Source: Trebonia sp963836195 (GTDB lineage Bacteria > Actinomycetota > Actinomycetes > Streptosporangiales > Streptosporangiaceae). From it: a stretch of DNA of 64,000 bases. A model generated the notes under the pieces. That model had not been told where the DNA came from. It worked only from the letters and a program-made list of their open reading frames with translations, and searched no databases. A program made the position numbers and the translations under genes. How positions within the stretch are numbered: the stretch's first letter is position 1; every line of letters begins with the position of its first letter. The stretch lies in assembly GCA_963836195.1 (NCBI GenBank), contig CAWIIX010000033.1, forward strand, positions 310,001-374,000, written 5' to 3'. Positions 25,351 to 32,953 of this stretch are shown in pieces.

Positions 25351-26745
25351 ATGGAACAGATGGCTTCGCATATTGGGATCGAGCCAGGGAGCGGGCTTGT
25401 CGGCCGGTTCGGCGACACGGTCGTGCTGATCAGGCGCGACCCCTCGGCGTCCGGCCGCGCCGGTCAGTCGGCCGGCGAGCTCCTCGAACTGGCGGCCGCC
25501 GTCGCCGCGGACCGCCAGCTGCCCGCCACCGTGATCGCGGCCCGGCTGGCTTCCTGGGTGATCGGCCACCTGTCGGAGGACGTCACTGCGTTCGGGATCG
25601 TGGTCCCCGTCCAGGACGGCGTGGTCATGTTCCTGCGCGGCGCCGTCCAGGGCTCGGTCACCGAGCGCGGGTTCACCCACCAGCTGTCCGGTGAGCAGGC
25701 CCTGACCTGGGTCGACCAGCTCATACCAGGCACGTTCGAGCGACTCGAGATTGGCCTCGACGCCGATCGGTCGGTGCAGGCGGATCCGCTGTCGGATCTG
25801 CGCGACGGGGTGGTGCCGGGGCAGGGCTTCGTGTTGATCCGGGTCGCCAGCGCGCCCGGGCAGGAGCCAGCCGCGGCCGACGCCCAGTCGGGTTCGCCGG
25901 CCTGGCCGGGACCCGCAGGCGCCGCCCCGTCCGCGGTGCCGGCCCCGCTCGCCGATCAGGTCCCGCTTGCCGATCAGGTCCCGCTTGCCGATCCGGTCCC
26001 GCTTGTGGATCCGGTCCCGCTGGCCGATCAGACGCCGCTCGCCGATCCGGTGCCGCTGGCCAATCAGACGCCGTACGCGGATCAGGCCCAGCTCGCGGAC
26101 CAGGCCCCGCAGGTGGACGCGTCCGCAGCCGCGGCCCCGCCCGCGGATCAGGCCCCGCTCGCGGAATCGGACGCGTCCGCCGCCCCGGCCCCGTTCGGAT
26201 CCCCGGCCCCGTTCGGATCCCCGGCCCCGTTCGGATCCCCGGTCCCGTTCGAGGATCAGGCCCCGTTCGCGAATGCGGCGCCGTCGTCGGATCCGGCCAC
26301 GATGGTGGACTGGATGCCGCCCGTCGACCCGGCCGAACCCGGGCCGCGCAACGCGACCGACGGCTGGGCCGCCCCGGCCGCGGGTCACCACCCGATCGGG
26401 ATCCTCGCGTCCCGCAACGGCCCGGTCGTCATCCTGGATCGGGCCTACGTCCTCGGGCGCGAGCCGCACCGCGACCCGGCCGTCGAGAGCGGCGACGCCA
26501 CTCCGGTGCTGCTGCAGGATCCGGACAACGTGATCTCGCGCGTGCACGCCCGGATCTTCGTCGACAACGGGATCGTGTTCGTCCGCGACGCGTCCTCGCT
26601 GGACGGGACCTACATCAGCCCGCCCGGCGCCGACGACTGGACCCGGATCGGCACCGACCCGAGCCCGCTGCCGCCGGGCTATAACCTGCGCATCGGGGGG
26701 CAGGTCTTCACCTACAACCTCGACGGTCCCGCCAGCGCCGGCTGA
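25351..26745 (+). CDS. FHA-domain protein with long repetitive linker
   Basis: The ATG at 25351 has GAGAGGGAAG upstream. The 464-residue protein has three parts. An N-terminal domain of about 170 residues (GDTVVLIRRDPSASG, FGIVVPVQDGVVMFLRG) has no name I can give. A linker of about 130 residues is built of hexapeptides such as PLADQV and PLADPV and three FGSPAP units. A C-terminal FHA domain (YVLGREPHRDP, NVISRVHARIFVDNG, SSLDGTYIS) should bind phosphothreonine. FHA proteins are readouts for Ser/Thr kinases; the island at 2-15 kb supplies candidates. It is monocistronic as far as visible. Confidence 0.85.
   Translation: MEQMASHIGIEPGSGLVGRFGDTVVLIRRDPSASGRAGQSAGELLELAAAVAADRQLPATVIAARLASWVIGHLSEDVTAFGIVVPVQDGVVMFLRGAVQGSVTERGFTHQLSGEQALTWVDQLIPGTFERLEIGLDADRSVQADPLSDLRDGVVPGQGFVLIRVASAPGQEPAAADAQSGSPAWPGPAGAAPSAVPAPLADQVPLADQVPLADPVPLVDPVPLADQTPLADPVPLANQTPYADQAQLADQAPQVDASAAAAPPADQAPLAESDASAAPAPFGSPAPFGSPAPFGSPVPFEDQAPFANAAPSSDPATMVDWMPPVDPAEPGPRNATDGWAAPAAGHHPIGILASRNGPVVILDRAYVLGREPHRDPAVESGDATPVLLQDPDNVISRVHARIFVDNGIVFVRDASSLDGTYISPPGADDWTRIGTDPSPLPPGYNLRIGGQVFTYNLDGPASAG
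25948..26280 (+). repeat. Degenerate 18-bp coding repeats in the FHA linker
   Basis: Units encoding PLADQV or variants recur about a dozen times, followed by three FGSPAP units with nearly identical codons (GTTCGGATCCCCGGCCCC). Confidence 0.85.
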
Positions 26746-26753
26746 CGCCGGGT

Positions 26754-27338
26754 TCACCGGGGTCGGGCCGCCTGCGGCAGGACCTTGTCAAGCAGCCAGC
26801 CACTGGCCGCGACGATCAGCGCGATGTCCAGGTAGTGGCAGGCCATCGCGCCCAGGTAGCTCGGGCCGCCCCACGCGTTGGCGGTGAAGTTCGGGTCGAG
26901 TCCGGCCGTGACCTGCTCGCCGACCCGCCAGCAGCAGTAGCCGATCACCGCCAGCAGCGGCAGCGCGGCCGCGGTTCGCCACGACGCCTGCCGCGCCGCT
27001 GCCGTCAGCCGCGCGGCGGCGTTTCTGCCCAGCGGGGCGAGCAGCAGCAGCCGCCCGCCGTGGCGGCCGAACCGGCGGCAGTGCCGCCACCGGGCGACGG
27101 CGTACAGCGCGCACGCGACGGCGGCCACGGCGAGCTGCTGTCCCCAGGCCGACGTGCCCGGAGCCGGCGGTTCGCTGATCGGCGACCGGTCCAGGTAGCG
27201 AATGAAGCCGGTCGCGACGCCGACGGCGGTGAGGCCCGCGGCCGAGACGGTCAGGAGCGGGGAGATCTGCCGGGTGACCGAGGATGTCACGCTGCTCGCG
27301 CTGGACACCCGGCTGGCGATGCCTGTGTTGTTGGTCAT
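26754..27338 (-). CDS. Small multi-span membrane protein, unrecognised
   Basis: The ATG at 27338 is chosen (GGAG just upstream); the open frame extends further but with shadow-like Arg/Pro composition. The 194-residue product has about four hydrophobic spans: LLTVSAAGLTAVGVATGFI, LAVAAVACALYAVA, TAAALPLLAVIGYCCW, and a final YLDIALIVAASGWLLDKVL. I do not recognise the family. It is convergent with the FHA gene (8 bases between the stop codons) and divergent from the sensor kinase gene, with which it may share regulatory DNA. Confidence 0.6.
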   Translation of the reverse strand: MTNNTGIASRVSSASSVTSSVTRQISPLLTVSAAGLTAVGVATGFIRYLDRSPISEPPAPGTSAWGQQLAVAAVACALYAVARWRHCRRFGRHGGRLLLLAPLGRNAAARLTAAARQASWRTAAALPLLAVIGYCCWRVGEQVTAGLDPNFTANAWGGPSYLGAMACHYLDIALIVAASGWLLDKVLPQAARPR

Positions 27339-27490
27339 GACTCCAGGCTGCCGACCGGGCCGGCCGGCTGCCGTCGGCCTGGCGTCTCGACCCGGCCGCC
27401 ATCGGCCGGCGGAGGCGCGCGGCGCCCTCATCCGCGCGAACGACGCCGGGGTCAGACTTGTGGCCGATGGGCGCGGCCGAACGCCCCGAT

Positions 27491-27496
27491 TATGGT
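27491..27496 (+). promoter_or_regulatory. Leaderless -10 (TATGGT) of the sensor kinase gene
   Basis: TATGGT ends 6 bases before the ATG at 27503 and no ribosome binding site is seen, which favours this ATG over the in-frame start at 27458. Confidence 0.45.
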
Positions 27497-27502
27497 TACG
27501 GC

Positions 27503-28723
27503 ATGGTGATTACGGACCCGGCCGCCACGCCCAGGCCGCCGCTGCTCGCCCGCGTCTGGCCGGGGCTGGCTGACCGGCACGCCAACCGGGTCGGGCCCGA
27601 TCTCGTGGACGGCGCGCTGGCGGCGGGTTGCTTCGCCGCCTTCACCGTGCCGGTGCTGCTCGGCGCCGGGCCCGCCCACCCGCATGGCCCGGAAGCCGCC
27701 TTCGGCGTCATGGCGGCCGCGCCGCTCATCGTCCGGCGTCGGTGGCCGGTGACGGTGCTGCTCGTGGTCGCCGCCGTCTACGTCGCCGCCGCCCTGGCGG
27801 ACGTGGCGTTCACCCCGTTTGTCAGCAACGCCGGGCCGAATCTGGCGATCGCGGTCTTCACGGCCGCCGCCCGCGGCCGTCGGCCGTGGTCGCTGACGGC
27901 GGCCGTCGTGGCCGGCGCCGCCACCTGGGCCTCGCTCCCGGTCGCGCTGCGCCTGTACCCGGGCCACGACCAGGATGCGGTCCAGCTCGTCGCGGTGGTC
28001 GTGGGCTGGCTGGCCGGCGACCTGGCGCGGGCCCTGCGCGAGTACCGGGAGCAGCTGCAGTTGGTTCAGCGCCGCCGGGCGGTCGAGGAGCTCCAGCTGG
28101 CCCGGGCCGAGGAACGGCTCCGGCTGTCCCGGGAGGTGCACGACGTGGTCTCGCACAGCCTGAGCGCGATCGCGGTGCAAGCCGGGGTGGCGCGACATGT
28201 CTTCGCCGAACAGCCCGACCAGGCCGGGGCCGCCCTGTCGGCGATCGAGACCGCCAGCCGGTCCGCGCTTGACGAGCTGCGCAAGCTGCTCCGGCAGATC
28301 CGCGACCCCGAGGACGCCGATGAGGCGGCGGCGCCAACGCTGAGCGACCTGCCCGCGCTGATCGGCCGGCTGCGCCGGGCCGGCCTCGACGTCAGCTGCC
28401 ACAGCACCGGACAGCCGCAGGCCTACGGCACCGCGGTGGAGTTGTCGGCCTACCGGATCACGCAGGAGGCGCTGACCAACGTGGCCAAGCACGCCGCCGG
28501 GCCCGGGCCCAGGTCGAGATCGGGCGCGGCGCCGACGAGCTCACCGATCACGGTGACCGACGACGGCGGTCCGAACCCGGGACGATCCGCTGCCAGCGGG
28601 GGGCTGGGCATCCCCGGCATGCGCGAGCGAGCCGAACTGCTCGGTGGCACGCTGACGGCCGGGCCTGCCCCCGGCGGCGGCTTCACCGTCGTCGCCCGGC
28701 TGCCCGCTGCGGGGCCGAGGTGA
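27503..28723 (+). CDS. Sensor histidine kinase (HisKA_3 / NarL type)
   Basis: About 406 residues. The N-terminal half holds four to five membrane spans (ALAAGCFAAFTVPVLLG, VTVLLVVAAVYVAAAL and others). The dimerisation domain carries H213 in LSREVHDVVSHSLSA, with DELRKLLRQIRD after it. The ATPase domain has the N box ITQEALTNVAKHA and the G box GLGIPGMRERAELLGG. Between them (28500-28552) the reading is out of register: the other frame gives RAQVEIGRGADELT, the expected sequence, so two compensating one-base errors are likely. It signals to the response regulator whose start overlaps its stop codon. Confidence 0.9.
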   Translation: MVITDPAATPRPPLLARVWPGLADRHANRVGPDLVDGALAAGCFAAFTVPVLLGAGPAHPHGPEAAFGVMAAAPLIVRRRWPVTVLLVVAAVYVAAALADVAFTPFVSNAGPNLAIAVFTAAARGRRPWSLTAAVVAGAATWASLPVALRLYPGHDQDAVQLVAVVVGWLAGDLARALREYREQLQLVQRRRAVEELQLARAEERLRLSREVHDVVSHSLSAIAVQAGVARHVFAEQPDQAGAALSAIETASRSALDELRKLLRQIRDPEDADEAAAPTLSDLPALIGRLRRAGLDVSCHSTGQPQAYGTAVELSAYRITQEALTNVAKHAAGPGPRSRSGAAPTSSPITVTDDGGPNPGRSAASGGLGIPGMRERAELLGGTLTAGPAPGGGFTVVARLPAAGPR

Positions 28724-29535
28724 TGACGGACCAGGACCGCGACATCCGGGTGCTCGTCGTCGACGACGAGGCGCTGGTCCGGGCCGGGTTCGTGATCCTG
28801 GTCGACTCCGCGCCCGGCCTCAGCGTGGTCGGCCAGGCCAGCGACGGCGTCCAGGCGGTCCGCCAGGCCCGGGCGCTCAAGCCGGACGTGGTGCTGATGG
28901 ACATCAGGATGCCGGTCATGGGCGGACTTGAGGCGGCCAAGCTCATCCTCGACGGCGATCAGGATCCGCCGCCCCGGATCCTCGTCGTCACCACCTTCGA
29001 CGAGGACGAGCACGTCTTCGAGGCGCTCCGCAGCGGCGCGAGCGGGTTCGTGCTGAAGGACACCCCGCCGGAAAAGCTGCTCGACGCCATCACGATCGTC
29101 GCCGCGGGCGAGGCGCTGCTCGCCCCCGCCATCACCCGCCGGCTGATCGCCGAGTTCGCCCGGCGGCCCCGGGCCGCCGCCCCGTCGGCCGGCGACGTCC
29201 TCGCGCCGCTGACCGAGCGCGAACGCGAGGTGCTGCAGCAGGTGGCGGCCGGGAGTTCCAACGCCGAGGTCGCCGCCGCCCTGCACCTGTCGGTGGCCAC
29301 GGTCAAGACGCACATCAGCCGGCTGCTGTCCAAGCTCGACTGTCGCGACCGCGCCCAGCTCGTGGTGGTCGCGTACGAGACCGGCGTCGCCATCCCCGGT
29401 CTTCGGTTATCACCGCCCCGCCCGGGCCGAACATTCATCGCCCCGCCCGGGCCGGAGATTGAGTGGGATCAGACCGGCCGCGAGCCTAGATCGGACCCAT
29501 GGCGAGCTATCAGCCCGGTTCGGCAGCGGCTCTAG
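28720..29535 (+). CDS. LuxR/NarL-family response regulator
   Basis: GTG 28720 or ATG 28723 (TGATG overlap with the kinase stop) are both possible starts. The receiver domain has RVLVVDDEALVRAGF, the phospho-acceptor Asp in VVLMDIRMPVMGG, and the Lys in FVLKDTPPEKL. The DNA-binding domain is LTEREREVLQQVAAGSSNAE ... LHLSVATVKTHISRLLSKLD. It pairs with the adjacent sensor kinase. After the normal end near YETGVAIPG there is an unusual Pro/Arg-rich tail of about 45 residues; this may be a real extension or an undetected indel hiding the true stop codon. Confidence 0.92.
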   Translation: MMTDQDRDIRVLVVDDEALVRAGFVILVDSAPGLSVVGQASDGVQAVRQARALKPDVVLMDIRMPVMGGLEAAKLILDGDQDPPPRILVVTTFDEDEHVFEALRSGASGFVLKDTPPEKLLDAITIVAAGEALLAPAITRRLIAEFARRPRAAAPSAGDVLAPLTEREREVLQQVAAGSSNAEVAAALHLSVATVKTHISRLLSKLDCRDRAQLVVVAYETGVAIPGLRLSPPRPGRTFIAPPGPEIEWDQTGREPRSDPWRAISPVRQRL

Positions 29536-29650
29536 AGTGCTCGGCCCGGTGGCCGGGGTGCTGATCCGGGCGCGCCCGGCCACGGTGCGGGTGATCGTGC
29601 CGCCGGAGGCGCGGGTCCTGCTCTGCCCGACCCCGCCCAAGGCATGCGGG

Positions 29651-30562
29651 TTAGCAGGGCACCCGGACCGACGCCTCCGCCGTACGGCACAGGTCCGCGA
29701 TCGTCGCGAGCACGGCGAGCCCGATGATCAGCGCTTCCGCGGGTTCTATCGCCTTTTCCCTGATCAGGCAATCGAGCGGGTTGCCCTCGGATTTGCCGCC
29801 GAGTTGCCGCATTGTCTCGGCGTCGGCGGGTTCTCCGTCGAGGCGGTAGAAGTCGGCCGCCGCCCGCAGGAGCGTCTCGGCCAGCACTTTGCCGCTGGGT
29901 TTCAGCGTGCAGTCCAGCTCCGCGAGGGCGCCGTCGAGGCGGGGCCCGAGATAATCCAGGACGTCCCGGAGCGGGTCGAGGCCCACGACCGCCCACGTCG
30001 CATCCACGAGGCAGCAGGCACCCAGCAGGAGGAGGGGTGCGTCGTCCTCGGGAAAGCCTCCCTCGACGCCGCCGATGGGCTGGCTTCCGCGACCGCCCGA
30101 TGTGGCGTATTGGACTTCGGCATCGACGGCCGGGCCGAGCAGCCTGATGACCTTCGCCACCGAGGGATCGGTAACCGGGACCCGATCCAGGACCACGGCA
30201 CGGATCAGGGCCGAGACGGCGACGTCCCAGTGTCCGGTGTCAGCGGCGAAGGCCTCCACCGAAGGTATCTCTGCCGTCGCGAGCCGCGGCGCCACGGCAT
30301 ACTCCTTCATTCGCGAGCCCCCGAAGAAGCGATCGCCAGCCGAACCCTCCGCCCAGTTCGGCACCTTCGCGGCTTCCGGCTCGGCCCCACGCCACCAGAA
30401 GCGGCTGACCGCCGATAGGTGCTCCCGCCTCGCCTCGAACATGCTGCTGAGGCTCTTCGCGGCCCGGGCCAGCTGCTCCAGGGCTCGCTGGCCTTCGAGG
30501 TCCGCCCGCGACGCCCCGATACCTTGCCGCCGCTGCTTCTTCTGGTTGCTCGCCTTGCCCAT
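29651..30562 (-). CDS. Unrecognised cytoplasmic protein
   Basis: The 303-residue product has a lysine-rich start (MGKASNQKKQRRQG), a charged helical segment, and an Ala/Leu-rich C-terminal half (TLLRAAADFYRLDGEPADAE, ALIIGLAVLATIADLCRTAE). I see no catalytic motif, membrane signal or close family. The ATG at 30562 opens toward a divergent neighbour. Codon use is typical of the window, which supports a real gene. Confidence 0.6.
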   Translation of the reverse strand: MGKASNQKKQRRQGIGASRADLEGQRALEQLARAAKSLSSMFEARREHLSAVSRFWWRGAEPEAAKVPNWAEGSAGDRFFGGSRMKEYAVAPRLATAEIPSVEAFAADTGHWDVAVSALIRAVVLDRVPVTDPSVAKVIRLLGPAVDAEVQYATSGGRGSQPIGGVEGGFPEDDAPLLLLGACCLVDATWAVVGLDPLRDVLDYLGPRLDGALAELDCTLKPSGKVLAETLLRAAADFYRLDGEPADAETMRQLGGKSEGNPLDCLIREKAIEPAEALIIGLAVLATIADLCRTAEASVRVPC

Positions 30563-30690
30563 GATCCTCCGTACAGTGCCTTCGGTCGTGTCAGAAGTTA
30601 CCCGCTTCCGGTTCGCGAGTTACGCTCTATTCGGCGAACCTGACCCGAAACGCCGGAGTCCCTCCCAGCCGGAGGCATATCGCCCAGCGA

Positions 30691-30770
30691 GTCCGAGTAA
30701 CCAGCGTGCCCAGGTAAGTGGAAGCTGGGGGGAGTCACTCCGGTCCGTTCGGGATGATCTATTTTGATCT
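30691..30770 (+). repeat. Dispersed GGTCCGTTCG repeat, copy 2
   Basis: GTCCGAGT (30691), AGTGGAAGCTG (30717-30727), GGAGTCACTCCGGTCCGT, TTCGGGATGA and the tail TTTTGATCTT follow in the same order as the copy at 36706. It has about 15 extra bases after the first block. It lies between divergent genes. Confidence 0.6.
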
Positions 30771-30838
30771 TGTTCTGAGGAGGGTCGGCTTGATAGTGAG
30801 TTGGGTCCGGATGGAGGGAAATACGAAATACTGTCGCC

Positions 30839-31531
30839 ATGGCAAGTCAGGAACTCGTGGAGCGGGTCGCGCAGCTTCGCCGTGACGGCCGTACTCCCAA
30901 GGAGATCGCTCGTGCGCTCGGCCTTAAGCCCGCTGAGGTGGCGCCGCTGATCAGGGCTGTCGGCGCCGCTGCGCCCAGGCGGGAGGCTGAGTTGGTCGGC
31001 TGCTGGGTGACCGACGGCTGGTCCGAGGGCGTCATGGTGAACGGCCATCCAGAATGGCCGGGTGTTCAAGCGGCGGGAGGCGGCAAGTCTGGCGGCCTGG
31101 TGGGCGTGCTCGTCGCCCGGGACCGGGGCAGCAGCGTGTCCGCGTGCGGGTACCTGGTCGACCTCTGGTGCCTGGGCGTCAAGAACTGCATGGGTCCCAA
31201 GGCCATGGACCGGCGTAAGCTGCCGGATTTCCTGAGCTTCTTCTTCCGCTCCTTCAGCCGCCCGCCGGTGTCGGCGCCGCCGGACCTGGCGCGGCAGGTG
31301 GTGTTCGGCGCGGTGGACTACGCGCGCGGCCTGGGTTTTGAGCCGCACCCCGACTTCGCCAAGTGCGCGGGGCACCTCGGCGACTGGGACGGGTCGAGCG
31401 ACATCGCATTCGGGCGCGACGGGATGCCGATGTATATCCAGGGGCCGCACGACGACATGTACACCGTTATATCGACCTTGCGGAAGACGGTCGGCGACGG
31501 TAACTTCCACTACCTCGGCCGGGTCGGCTGA
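30839..31531 (+). CDS. HTH-containing conserved hypothetical protein
   Basis: The 230-residue protein starts with a helix-turn-helix (VERVAQLRRDGRTPKEIARA then LGLKPAEVAPLIRAVG), as in proteins that read DNA or recruit to it. A conserved-looking domain follows: LVDLWCLGVKNCMGPKAMDR, VFGAVDYARGLGFEPHPDFA, and DIAFGRDGMPMYIQGPHDD. I cannot name this domain with certainty. It has no membrane signal. The gene lies just after a copy of the dispersed repeat and before the SWIM/SNF2 pair on the other strand. Confidence 0.7.
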   Translation: MASQELVERVAQLRRDGRTPKEIARALGLKPAEVAPLIRAVGAAAPRREAELVGCWVTDGWSEGVMVNGHPEWPGVQAAGGGKSGGLVGVLVARDRGSSVSACGYLVDLWCLGVKNCMGPKAMDRRKLPDFLSFFFRSFSRPPVSAPPDLARQVVFGAVDYARGLGFEPHPDFAKCAGHLGDWDGSSDIAFGRDGMPMYIQGPHDDMYTVISTLRKTVGDGNFHYLGRVG

Positions 31532-31708
31532 CCGTAAAAGCACCGGTTACCCGGGTCAGATGGCCACGACCGCCGCGTTGGCGGCCGTCAGGGCGAACCG
31601 GGCGGGGTCGTAGCCGCTGCGGCCCATGCGCGGATTTCGTCGCGCTCCGGGCTCGGCGGTGCGGCGAGCCGCGCCTTGAGGTCGGCGCGCTGCTGCCGAC
31701 CGATCGGC

Positions 31709-32953
31709 TTACAAACTCGCGACGGCCTTAGCCGGGTCCGCCTGCGGCGGCCCGCTTGGCTCCCAGTCGCCGTCCGAGCGCGCGTAAGGGTACCAGCGCA
31801 GGTCACGGCCGAGCCGCAGCTGGACGCGGCCGGCGGTGACCCTGTTGCCCTGGACGCTTTGCGCCTCGCCAGTCTTCGAACGGAGCACGTTCCCCGCCGC
31901 CTTGAGCAGGTCGGCGGACTCCGGCTCGTCCGCGACCGGGTCCCATTCCCCGCCAAGCACCTCAAGGCCTGTCAGCCCGCCGTGCTGCCAGGCAAGCGCC
32001 CGCCTGACCAGCTCGCGGGCGCCGATCCCTGAGCGCGCCGCTATCGGGCCGAATGAGGGCGTGCCAAGCACACGCGCCGCCCTGCGGGCAAGATCCGCGT
32101 CCGAGCTAAGGCCCAGCCCGGCGTCGGCACTGAGTCCCACGGCCATCTCCCATGCCCGGACGGCCGCGTCCGCCGCCAGCTCAAGCAGGTCGCTGCCAAG
32201 CCCGGCCCGCCAGGCCGGCGGATCTACCGGGAGAGCCGCGGGTTGCCCGGGACGCGCGGGCGGCAACGGCGGGGCGGGAATCTGCGCCCACGGCAGCGGC
32301 TCGTCGAAGGCATCCCTGGCATCCACCCCCTCGTCGTTAGCAGCCCGCCCGGCACCAGCCCGTGACCCGGCGACCGCGGCGGCCTCTGTCTCATCGGGCG
32401 TACCGCGCCGCCGCGTCCGCACCCCGGCAAGCACCTGGTCGCGGTTGCGACCGCGCAGCAGCAGCAGGACGAACGGGTCGGCGTCCAGCGCGTCCGCCAC
32501 GAGGTAGCACGCGGCGGCCGAGTGCTTGCACGGGTCCGCGTCGTCCGGGCAGCTGCACCGGGGCCCGATCTCCCCGCCGCCTGGCAGTAGGTCAAGGCCG
32601 GCGGAGGTCGCGTCTTCGGCGATCTCCGGTGGCAGTTCGCCGTCAAGCAGCGCCGCGGCGTGGCCGAGCCGGGCGGAGATCGCGGTGAGCACCCGGTCCC
32701 ACTCCTCGTCGGTGAACCGCCGCACCCGGATCCTGACCTCGTACGGTGCCGTCATGCGGCCCTGTACCTGAGCCCGCGCCTCGCCTGGTGCCAGGGTCAG
32801 GTCGCCGACCGCACCGCTGCGCGCGTAGTCCCGGCCCCGTGGCAGCCGGTTCGGGTCCAGCCGTGCCCGCTGCTCAAGCGCCTCCACCCACGCGGTTCCC
32901 CACCAGGTTCGGCCGAATTCCGCGCTCACATCCTCGCGCAGGTCCTCGCTCAT
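31709..32953 (-). CDS. SWIM zinc-finger protein
   Basis: The 414-residue protein has the opening FGRTWWGTAWVEALE typical of actinobacterial SWIM proteins, and RLPRGRDYARSGAV. The SWIM motif CxCx(n)CxH reads CSCPDDADPCKHSAAACYLV at about residue 135. SWIM fingers bind nucleic acid or protein partners. Its ATG overlaps the stop codon of the SNF2 gene by 4 bases, so it is the second gene of a coupled pair. Such pairing is common in actinobacteria (the M. tuberculosis helZ region is similar). A role in DNA or nucleoprotein remodelling is inferred. Confidence 0.9.
   Translation of the reverse strand: MSEDLREDVSAEFGRTWWGTAWVEALEQRARLDPNRLPRGRDYARSGAVGDLTLAPGEARAQVQGRMTAPYEVRIRVRRFTDEEWDRVLTAISARLGHAAALLDGELPPEIAEDATSAGLDLLPGGGEIGPRCSCPDDADPCKHSAAACYLVADALDADPFVLLLLRGRNRDQVLAGVRTRRRGTPDETEAAAVAGSRAGAGRAANDEGVDARDAFDEPLPWAQIPAPPLPPARPGQPAALPVDPPAWRAGLGSDLLELAADAAVRAWEMAVGLSADAGLGLSSDADLARRAARVLGTPSFGPIAARSGIGARELVRRALAWQHGGLTGLEVLGGEWDPVADEPESADLLKAAGNVLRSKTGEAQSVQGNRVTAGRVQLRLGRDLRWYPYARSDGDWEPSGPPQADPAKAVASL

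Noticed and set aside
29459..30418. Plus-strand open frame opposite the 29651-30562 gene
   Set aside because: Composition is that of an antisense shadow; the minus frame has balanced residue use and a normal start.
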